Below, piece after piece: positions 1-7,500 of a stretch of DNA of 15,074 bases (positions within the stretch are counted from its first letter, which is position 1; every line of letters begins with the position of its first letter). The DNA is from UBA2040 sp047637535. Lineage in GTDB: Bacteria > Bacteroidota > Bacteroidia > Flavobacteriales_D > Crocinitomicaceae. The notes below the pieces were generated by a model. That model did not search any database and was not told the origin of the DNA. It worked only from the letters and a program-made list of their open reading frames with translations. A program made the position numbers and the translations under genes. The stretch lies in assembly GCA_047637535.1 (NCBI GenBank), contig JBLIKY010000035.1, positions 1 through 15,074 on the forward strand, written 5' to 3'.

Positions 1-84
1 GCAGTACTCGAACAAGAAGCCGGAAGTAATTTTATTTCAATTCTCAGAGTTATTGAATACGAATACTACGTCAACGGAATTTGA
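1..84 (+). CDS. Possible C-terminal fragment of an unidentified protein (5' end outside window)
   Basis: Reading + strand frame 1 from base 1 gives 27 codons followed by TGA at 82-84. The peptide contains GSNFISILRVIEYEYYVNG, with an ordinary amino-acid mix for a folded protein. It would end inside the 3' end of the opposite-strand phosphoglycerate mutase gene, overlapping it by 19 bases tail-to-tail. I do not recognise the family. Frame 2 is also open across this stretch, so the reading frame is not certain. Frame 1 is preferred because its composition looks more protein-like and because other convergent pairs in the window also overlap at their stops. Confidence 0.4.
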   Translation, partial: AVLEQEAGSNFISILRVIEYEYYVNGI

Positions 85-1601
85 CTTTTTAATAATGTTT
101 CTCCGTCCATCTCAATAGGCGCTGCTAGGCTCATACAGTTGAGGATGGTTGGTGCAACGTCAGCTAATTTCCCCGCTTTTAATTCCATACCCCCTTTTGA
201 GGTAACCCATATTGCAGGTACAGGGTTAAGGCTATGCGCTGTATTCGGACTTCCGTCTTTGTTTATAGCTAAATCTGCATTGCCATGATCGGCGATTACT
301 AAAAATTCATATCCTTTTAATTGCCCTTCTGCTATGATTTCCCCCAAGCAAGCGTCAACCGTTTCGACTGCTTTGACTATGGCGTTAAAATCGCCCGTAT
401 GTCCAACCATATCTGGATTGGCAAAGTTTAGGCAGATAAAATCAGGCGTATCTTTTTGAATAGAAGTTATAATTTCATCTCTGACCTCGGGGGCACTCAT
501 TTCAGGTTGCAAATCGTAAGTTGCCACTTTTGGAGAATTGACTAGTAGTCTAGTCTCTCCTTTAAAGGGTGTTTCTCTGCCTCCATTAAAGAAAAAAGTA
601 ACGTGTGGATATTTTTCTGTTTCGGCAATTCTGACTTGGGTTTTTCCCATTTTAGACAACACTTCGCCTAGCGTATTACTCAAATTATCCTTTTGAAAAA
701 TGACTTCCACGTTGGTAAAACTTTCATCGTATTGCGTCATGCAATAGTAATTTAAATCCAACTTTTTCATTCCAAATTCAGGAAGGTCTTCTTGCGTCAA
801 TGCTTTTGTAATTTGCCTAGGTCTATCGGTGCGGAAGTTGAAGTTGATAACGGTGTCTTTGTCCTCAATAAACTGATTGCGTTTGGACTTAGTCGTAATT
901 ACGGTTGCAGGTAAAAACTCATCGGTTAAGTCGTTTTCATAACTAGTAATAACGGCTTCTTTGGCAGTAGAGCAGCTTCGCCCTTTGCTGTTAACTATGG
1001 CTTGATAAGCTTCGTTGATTCTTTCCCAACGATTGTCTCTGTCCATGCCGTAATATCTACCTGTAAGGGTCGATATGTGTGCGTTTGTATTGTCGATTAA
1101 GGACTCAAGTTCTTGTATAAACTGCAATCCGCTTTTTGGGTCGCAATCTCTTCCGTCGGTAAAGGCATGTATAAAAACTTCTACTTTGTAGTTTTTTGCC
1201 ATTTTGCACAGGGCAAAAAGATGGTCTAGTGAACTATGAACGCCGCCTCTAGAGGCCAAGCCAATAAAATGAATTTTTCCGGAGGTATTTTGAGCTTTTT
1301 CGAAAGCTTCGATTAACATCGGATGTGTAAAGAAATCTCCGTCTTTTATTGATTTATTGATTCGAGTTAATTCTTGATAGACTACTCGCCCAGCGCCGAT
1401 GTTTAAATGGCCCACTTCTGAGTTTCCCATCTGTCCCTCCGGTAAGCCCACAACTTCACCAAAAGTAGTCAAAGTGGTCATTGGATAGCTAGCCATAAGA
1501 TTATCCATCACAGGAGTTTTAGCTTGAAAAACTGCATCTGTTTTGTCTTTGGCTCCAAGTCCCCATCCGTCCAAAATGATTAAACCAAACTTTTCTGTCA
1601 T
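66..1601 (-). CDS. gpmI: 2,3-bisphosphoglycerate-independent phosphoglycerate mutase
   Basis: Glycolytic/gluconeogenic enzyme that interconverts 3- and 2-phosphoglycerate in the cytoplasm through a phosphoserine intermediate, using two bound metal ions (usually Mn2+). At 511 aa it has the normal family length. Visible active-site elements are D11 in LILDGWG-like sequence (LIILDGWG), the phosphorylated serine S61 in MGNSEVGHLNIGAG, K330 in EKYPHVTFF, D397 and H401 in NPDMVGHTG, D438/H439 in IADHGNAD, and H456 in NTAHS. All expected metal and catalytic residues are present, so it should be active. The ATG (1601-1599) overlaps the stop of the upstream histidine kinase gene as ATGA, which implies translational coupling and makes this the last gene of a purF-kinase-gpmI transcript. 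The 3' end overlaps a possible convergent + strand gene. The family call is very secure; only the operon membership is inferred from spacing. Confidence 0.97.
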   Translation of the reverse strand: MTEKFGLIILDGWGLGAKDKTDAVFQAKTPVMDNLMASYPMTTLTTFGEVVGLPEGQMGNSEVGHLNIGAGRVVYQELTRINKSIKDGDFFTHPMLIEAFEKAQNTSGKIHFIGLASRGGVHSSLDHLFALCKMAKNYKVEVFIHAFTDGRDCDPKSGLQFIQELESLIDNTNAHISTLTGRYYGMDRDNRWERINEAYQAIVNSKGRSCSTAKEAVITSYENDLTDEFLPATVITTKSKRNQFIEDKDTVINFNFRTDRPRQITKALTQEDLPEFGMKKLDLNYYCMTQYDESFTNVEVIFQKDNLSNTLGEVLSKMGKTQVRIAETEKYPHVTFFFNGGRETPFKGETRLLVNSPKVATYDLQPEMSAPEVRDEIITSIQKDTPDFICLNFANPDMVGHTGDFNAIVKAVETVDACLGEIIAEGQLKGYEFLVIADHGNADLAINKDGSPNTAHSLNPVPAIWVTSKGGMELKAGKLADVAPTILNCMSLAAPIEMDGETLLKSQIPLT

Positions 1602-2494
1602 GATTCGAAAATTAATTTAAACTCACTTCCCTTCGGAATGGCTTTAGAATAAGTAAGTTTTGCCTTGTTGAGAATCGCAAATTCTCTAGAAATGTACAAG
1701 CCTAAACCTGTGCCTTTTGTCTCCCTGGTTTCTTCATTTCCAGACCTAACAAACTTACTAAATAAATCTTTTTCAAGGCTTGGGTCAACACCCTTCCCAT
1801 CGTCAATAACGGCTATAATGGTGCAGTTGTTTTCTCGACTCAACTTAACGAATATTTTGCATTGGTCTCCTCCGTATTTAATTGCATTTTCGATGAGGTT
1901 GGTAAGAATTGTCTCTATCATTAAACGGTCGGCAGTGACTGTGAGTTCGTCTTCGATTTGTGTCGAAATGTTTTCAAACTCTAAGTTTTTTTCAAAACGT
2001 TCGGTGACCTGATAAATCAATTCGTTTAAGGAAAACTCTTGTTTCTGAAGGTAAATCTTGCTGTGTTCGATTCTCGCAGCGTTGAGAATATTATCTATCA
2101 TCAACTCGAGTCTTGAGTTTTCTATAATCGCCTTGTCAAGAATGTCACTTTGTTGAGTTTCGTTTAGTTTTCTCTTTCTTAAGGTCTGTAAAAACAGTTT
2201 GTTTGCTGCGAGAGGGGACTTCAACTCATGGGTCACAGAAAGCAAGAAATTATTTTGTCTTTGTGAAAGGGTCAATTCTTTTTTAATTGATTTTCTGATT
2301 TGCCACAAACCGATTATGATAATCAAGAAGAATACAAGTCCTTCACTCAAAATCATAAGTACCTTGCGTGAGACATCTTTGTCTGCAATTTGGTTGATTT
2401 GAGTTAATTCGATGAGGTGATATGCCCACCACGCAAATTGAAGCAAAACATATCCTCCTAGTATATAAAAAAATATGCCTGTTCTTCCTTTCAA
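1598..2494 (-). CDS. Sensor histidine kinase, two membrane segments, no obvious sensor domain
   Basis: This 298-aa membrane histidine kinase would autophosphorylate a histidine and pass phosphate to a response regulator. Two hydrophobic segments (about residues 7-27 and 45-66) enclose only about 17 residues, so there is no room for a periplasmic sensor domain; sensing is likely within the membrane or by a partner. The HisKA H-box is at H89 (SVTHELKSPLAANK), the N-box at about 199-208 (NLIENAIKYGG), the G1 box is DDGKGVD (231-237), the F-box is LFSKFV, and the G2 box is GTGLGLYIS (261-269). The predicted start is TTG at 2494-2492. The only upstream in-frame codons before the purF stop are AAG, ATT and ATT, and a later ATG (codon 47) would delete the first membrane segment. 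It lies 9 bp after purF and overlaps gpmI by 4 bases. No response regulator is present in the window. The signal sensed cannot be told from sequence. Confidence 0.9.
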   Translation of the reverse strand: MKGRTGIFFYILGGYVLLQFAWWAYHLIELTQINQIADKDVSRKVLMILSEGLVFFLIIIIGLWQIRKSIKKELTLSQRQNNFLLSVTHELKSPLAANKLFLQTLRKRKLNETQQSDILDKAIIENSRLELMIDNILNAARIEHSKIYLQKQEFSLNELIYQVTERFEKNLEFENISTQIEDELTVTADRLMIETILTNLIENAIKYGGDQCKIFVKLSRENNCTIIAVIDDGKGVDPSLEKDLFSKFVRSGNEETRETKGTGLGLYISREFAILNKAKLTYSKAIPKGSEFKLIFES

Positions 2495-2503
2495 AATAAT
2501 CTT

Positions 2504-4405
2504 TTAATAAGCTCTTACATTACGCCCTTCTTTCCAGTTGATGAAGGCTTTGTTGACTACCTTGTTACCTCCTGGGGTTGGGTAATCACCGGTAAAGTAC
2601 CAGTCCCCAAGATTGTCAGGACATGCTTCGTGAAGGTTCTCTATCGACTGATAAATAATTTCGACCTTCGCCTTGATTGTTCTTGGAGTCAATAATTCAG
2701 AGATTTTTGCAGAAATCTCCTCCGGTCTAAATGGCTTGTAAATTTCTTTCACGAAATTTTTTATTTCTTCTTTTGGACGATCGACCTGTGCCAGACATTT
2801 TTGATAAACGTCTTCGATTACCGATTCCATGTTTCTTTCCTTAAGTAAGGCAATCGTAGCTTCAAAAGCAATAAAATCACCCATTTTTGCCATGTCAATC
2901 CCATAACAATCTGGGAATCTTATCTGAGGTGCTGAAGAAACAACTACAATTTTTTTAGGATCAAGACGATCGAGTATTCGTAAAATACTTTGCTTTAATG
3001 TTGTTCCTCTAACGATACTGTCATCGATTATAACCAAGTTGTCTTGGCCTCTAACGATCGAACCATAAGTAATATCGTAAACGTGAGCGACTAAATCATC
3101 TCTTGAGTCATCTTGAGTGATAAATGTTCTCAATTTGGCATCCTTGATGGCAATTTTCTCAATTCTTGCTCTTCGGAAAAGAATTTCTTTTAATTTCTCT
3201 TCGCTAGGGTTTGGGCCTAGAGCTAAAATAGATTTGAGTTTATCGTCGTTGAGATAATCTTCAAGTCCTTTAATCATTCCGTAAAAAGAAGTTTCAGCCG
3301 TGTTTGGGATAAAAGAAAAGACCGAATTATCTAAATCGTGATCTATTGACTTCAATATTTCCGGCACGATTAGTTTTCCGAGTTTCTTTCTTTCTTTATA
3401 GATGTCTAAATCACTTCCTCTTGAGAAATAAATGCGTTCAAACGAACAGCTTTTTCTTTCCAACGGAGTATTGATCATTGTTTCTGAAACGTGACCGTCC
3501 TTCTTAATGATTAAGGCATGACCGGGTTTTAATTCTGTGATTTGTTCTTCTCGAAGGTTGAAAGCAGTTTGCAAAACAGGTCGTTCTGAGGCTACGACAC
3601 AAATCTCATCATCCTCGTACCAAAAAGCGGGTCTAATTCCTGATGGATCTCTTAAAACGAATGCATCACCGTGACCAAGAAGCCCTGCCATGGCGTATCC
3701 ACCATCCCAATCTTCAGAGGCTTTTTTTAGAATTTTTTCAATGTCTAATTGCTTGGCAATTTCAGCGTAAATCTCTTCGTTTGTAATTCCTTCTTTCTTT
3801 AATGAGGCGAACAATTCTTCATTCTCAACATCCAAAAAGTGACCGATTTTCTCGAGTACAGTAACCGTATCTGAAACTTCCTTTGGGTGCTGACCGAGCT
3901 CAGTTAATACAGAGAAAAGTTCGTCTACATTTGTCAAGTTAAAGTTACCTGCAACAACAAGGTTACGAGTAATCCAGTTGTTTTGTCTTAAGAAAGGGTG
4001 ACAGCTTTCGATTGAATTTCTTCCAAAAGTACCGTAGCGCAAATGGCCTAAAAATAATTCTCCAGAGAATCCTACATTTTTCTTTAAATAGTCAACATCA
4101 TTTAAAAGTTCTGGGTTTTCATCCTCTACAGCAGCAAATCTATCGCCGATGTAATTGAAAAGATCTTGAATTGGTTGTTTGGCTGTGCTTCTGTGACGAG
4201 ATATGTATCTTTCGCCAGGTTTCATATCAAATTTAATGTTCGCTAAACCGGCACCATCTTGTCCACGGTTGTGCTGTTTTTCCATTAAAAGATGCATCTT
4301 GTTTAGTCCGTAAAAAGCCGTGCCGTATTTCTCGTAATAATACTGCAAAGGTTTCTTAAGTCTTAAAAGTGCTATACCGCACTCGTGTTTGATTGCATCG
4401 CTCAT
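2504..4405 (-). CDS. purF: Long Bacteroidota-type amidophosphoribosyltransferase (PurF family)
   Basis: Members of this family transfer ammonia from glutamine to PRPP, forming 5-phosphoribosylamine, the first committed step of purine synthesis. An 8-residue propeptide precedes the N-terminal-nucleophile C9 (IKHECGIALL). Glutaminase-site elements follow: NRGQDGAG (46-53), GHLRYGTFGR (120-129), GNFN (153-156) and DWDGGYAMAG (232-241). The phosphoribosyltransferase half carries IYFSRGSD (325-332) and the PRPP-binding loop LVIIDDSIVRGTT (457-469). At 633 aa it is about 130 residues longer than E. coli PurF (505 aa), with extra sequence near residues 17-35, within about 160-230, and at the C-terminus. 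Compared with the Bacillus-type enzyme, C320 and C500 sit where two Fe-S ligands lie, but the CxxC before FTGxYP is replaced (G600 and Y603, in GDWYFTGDYP). Bacteroidota often carry a separate shorter PurF, so this could be a paralogue with a changed role. It is the first gene of the minus-strand block. Confidence 0.88.
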   Translation of the reverse strand: MSDAIKHECGIALLRLKKPLQYYYEKYGTAFYGLNKMHLLMEKQHNRGQDGAGLANIKFDMKPGERYISRHRSTAKQPIQDLFNYIGDRFAAVEDENPELLNDVDYLKKNVGFSGELFLGHLRYGTFGRNSIESCHPFLRQNNWITRNLVVAGNFNLTNVDELFSVLTELGQHPKEVSDTVTVLEKIGHFLDVENEELFASLKKEGITNEEIYAEIAKQLDIEKILKKASEDWDGGYAMAGLLGHGDAFVLRDPSGIRPAFWYEDDEICVVASERPVLQTAFNLREEQITELKPGHALIIKKDGHVSETMINTPLERKSCSFERIYFSRGSDLDIYKERKKLGKLIVPEILKSIDHDLDNSVFSFIPNTAETSFYGMIKGLEDYLNDDKLKSILALGPNPSEEKLKEILFRRARIEKIAIKDAKLRTFITQDDSRDDLVAHVYDITYGSIVRGQDNLVIIDDSIVRGTTLKQSILRILDRLDPKKIVVVSSAPQIRFPDCYGIDMAKMGDFIAFEATIALLKERNMESVIEDVYQKCLAQVDRPKEEIKNFVKEIYKPFRPEEISAKISELLTPRTIKAKVEIIYQSIENLHEACPDNLGDWYFTGDYPTPGGNKVVNKAFINWKEGRNVRAY

Positions 4406-4429
4406 TAGAATCTGCCTTTAAATGTTTTG

Positions 4430-4437
4430 CAAAATTA
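4430..4437 (-). promoter_or_regulatory. Candidate -7 box for the purF-kinase-gpmI transcript
   Basis: On the minus strand this reads TAATTTTG, an exact match to the Bacteroidota primary-sigma -7 consensus TAnnTTTG. It ends 24 bases before the purF ATG, which would give a leader of roughly 20 nt. I could not find a convincing TTG -33 element at the usual 17-23 nt spacing, so this rests on the -7 box alone. A match to six fixed bases is expected by chance now and then in AT-rich DNA. Confidence 0.35.
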
Positions 4438-4513
4438 CGGAATTATAGTTAGTTTAAGTAAGAATTTGAGTCCATTTTAAAAACGAGACAACCCTAAGCG
4501 CTAATTTCCTGTC

Positions 4514-4552
4514 TTGTAATATACAAACCCTTATAGCGTTGTTGACGTACAA
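4514..4552. promoter_or_regulatory. Two operator-like TTGT...ACAA dyads between divergent genes
   Basis: The first dyad is TTGTA-ATA-TACAA at 4514-4526, a perfect 5-bp inverted repeat around a 3-bp centre. The second is TTGT-TGACGT-ACAA at 4539-4552, with 4-bp arms around a 6-bp centre. Their centres are about 25 bp apart, roughly two and a half helical turns, and both sit just upstream of the -33 box of the + strand gene at 4591. This arrangement fits a dimeric regulator binding site, but no regulator is identifiable here and short AT-rich dyads arise by chance. Confidence 0.3.
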
Positions 4553-4554
4553 TA

Positions 4555-4585
4555 TTTGAGACTGAGGTTTTTTAGGTTAAATTTG
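4555..4585 (+). promoter_or_regulatory. Bacteroidota-type promoter abutting a GTG start
   Basis: TTTG at 4555-4558 (-33 box), a 19-nt spacer, then TAAATTTG at 4578-4585 (-7 box) match the Bacteroidota consensus TTTG-N19-TAnnTTTG in every fixed position. Transcription would begin a few bases after the -7 box, at about 4589-4592. The GTG start of the next gene is at 4591, so the mRNA would be leaderless or nearly so. Confidence 0.6.
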
Positions 4586-4590
4586 ATAGA

Positions 4591-7500
4591 GTGAATAAGT
4601 TAATTGTATACATAATATTTTCATTTTTGGTTGGTACTTCAATGTGCCAGACGGAAGGAATATGGATGCAACCGAATCAAGGCCAATGGGATCAAAAAAT
4701 TGTGTCAAAAGTTATATTGACTAACGGTGATTTGTTGGTGCTAAAAGACGGTTTTGGTTTTGCATTTCATGACATGAACAATAGGATGCATCACCAAAAG
4801 CACGAAACTTCACCTAGACCTATTTTAATTGTAGAGCCCGATTTTATGGGTCATTTTATTACTCAGAAACTCATTGTTTCAAATCAGAATCCGCTGGTAG
4901 ATTATTCTAATTTGTCACCCAGTTATTCCAATTATTATCTTGGAAATTCTAACGAAAATTGGAAATCAAAAATTCATTCTTCGCAAAAATCTACCATTCA
5001 AGAAGTATACCCGGGAATAGACTTTAAACTTAATTCGTCCGATAACAAGTTTGAATACACTTTTAAAATCTCTCCTTTTAGTAACCCAAATAAATTGCGA
5101 TTCAACATTGAGGGTGCAGATTCTTTAAGAATTTTAGACAATGGAGATTTAAGAATATATCATCGCTTTGGGTTTATTAATCAATCGGCCCCCAAGGCCT
5201 TTCAAAAAACTGAAAAAGGACAAAACCAGGTTGATGTTGAGTTCAAACTGAATAAGAATATCTTGTTTTTTGAAGTGGGTGAATACAACCCCAAACTTGA
5301 ATTAATTATAGACCCAGACTTAACGTTTTCAACTTATACGGGTTCGACCGCTGACAACTGGGGGTCAACCGCAACTCCCGACTCAGACGGTAAGGTATAC
5401 GCTGGTGGAGTTGCTTTTGGGCAAGGTTATCCGGTTACAACAGGAGCTTATGACGGTACATTTAATAACTCAGCCGGAGGAAATCCAAATTTTGATGTAA
5501 CAGTCTCTAAATTTTCGGAAGATGGTTCGGCTTTACTTTACTCAACCTACATTGGTGGAAGTGGCAATGAGTTCCCGTCGAGTATGTTTTGCGATCAGAA
5601 TGGGGTTTTGAATATTCTTGGAATTACAGGTTCCACAAATTTCCCAGTTCCAAATGGAGTTTATTCAAGTTTTTCAGGAGGAGTTTACGTTTCTTCTTAC
5701 GGGTTAACTTTTGATAATGGAACTGACATTTTTGTCAATCAATTAAGTGCTGATGGTACCGCTATGTTATCAGGAAGTTATATAGGTGGAAGCAACAACG
5801 ACGGTATCAATCTAGGACTCCTCAATTACAATTTGGGCGACACTTACAGAGGTGAAATCATTGTTGACACCCTCGGTTTTGTATATGTTGCCTCTTCCAC
5901 TAGATCAAATGATTTCCCAACAGTTGGAGCTATTTCAACCAACTTAACTGGAAGTCAAAACGCTGCTGTTTTTAAATTTTCACCTGGATTAGCCACGTTG
6001 GAATGGTCAAGATATTTTGGTGGAGAGTCGTTGGATGCAGGAATGGCGCTTCAAGTAGATTCGACAGGTGATTTGTATTTGACCGGTGGTACTTGTTCTC
6101 AAAACCTACCTTTCCCATCCGGAGCACAAAGTAGTTATGGGGGCGGACAATCAGATGGATACATAGTGAAATTAGAAAAAAACAACGGAGCGATACTCGC
6201 AGGTACTTATGTCGGAATGTCAACATACGACCAGTCCTATTTTGTTCAGATTGACTTGCAAGAAAATGTCTATGTTCTCGGACAAACAAACGGAAATTAC
6301 CCAATAACTCCAGGTAAGTTTGGCGTACCTAATTCGGGTCAATTTATAAGGAAATTTAGCAACGATTTAAGTTCAGTTTTATGGACCACAATGATTGGTG
6401 GAGGTGGAGGTGGAGCTGAAATTTCGCCAACAGCATTTTTGGTTTCTGATTGCTTTGATGTCTATGTTTCGGGCTGGGGAGGAGCGTTGAATAATGCAAA
6501 CGGACAAATGACGACTTCTTCAACGAATAATTTCCCAGTCACATCTGACGCTTATCAGCCAACAACGAATGGTCACAATTTTTATTTAGCAGTTTTGACA
6601 AATGACGCAGCCAATCTTAAGTACGCAACCTTTATGGGCGGCTTAGTTGGGAACAATCGACATGTCGATGGCGGTACGAGTAGATTTGACAAGAAAGGAA
6701 GAGTTTACCATGCCGTTTGTGCTGGATGTGGAGGCAATTCTGATGGATTTAATGTTACACCAGGTGTATGGTCGGAAACAAACAACAGTTCAAATTGCAA
6801 CTTAGGAGTTTTCAAATTTGACTTAGGTGTGGTAAGAGGATTGGCTTCGGGACCTTCTTCTTTGATTTGTTTCCCAGACCCAGTTATGTTTGACAATCAA
6901 ACGCAAAACGCGAATCAATTTTATTGGGATTTTGGAGATGGAGAAACTTCCGATCAACTAAATCCTGCTCATGATTACCCAGGGCCTGGGACTTATGAAG
7001 TGACCTTTGTCGTTTCGGATTCCAATAATTGTTATACACCAGACACAACTATTTTCACAATTGAAATTGGTGATTTTAATGGAGGAATTACTGATCCAAC
7101 CGATACGATTTGTCCGAATGACCCAACTCAACTTTTTTCTTCGGGAGGACGAGAGTACAAATGGATTCCCGCTCAATTTTTAGACGATGCAAATATTGAA
7201 AATCCTATTGCGATAATCGACACAACGACTGAATTCACCGTTGTCGTTACTGATTCGTGCGGGGTGGGCACCTTTTCCCTGATTTTGCACGTATACTACG
7301 ATGATATATCAGTCTCGGAGAATACTTCCATTTGCAGGACCTTTTCAACGCCTTTAAGTGCTAGTGGCGGAGACTTCTATAGTTGGACACCGGTTGAAGG
7401 TTTGGACGATCCGACTTCGCCAAATCCAACAGCTACACCAGATTCTAGCACACTATATACTGTGGAGATAAGAACTAATGAGGGCTGTGTTTATTACGAC

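Noticed and set aside
2..118. Second open + strand frame at the left edge, ending at TAG 116-118
   Set aside because: It overlaps much more of gpmI, and its composition is less protein-like than frame 1.
4591..4650. Lipoprotein signal (Cys at position 19) in the large secreted protein
   Set aside because: The residues before Cys (TSM) do not fit a lipobox, which needs a small residue at -1; a normal signal peptidase cut before Q20 is more likely.
5972..6304. Minus-strand 110-codon open frame inside the large secreted-protein gene
   Set aside because: A shadow of the propeller-coding sequence, with no domain of its own.
5320..6840. Recent DNA-level tandem duplication in the propeller region
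   Set aside because: The blades match only in short protein motifs; apart from the GGTGGA hexamers I saw no long near-identical DNA repeats.
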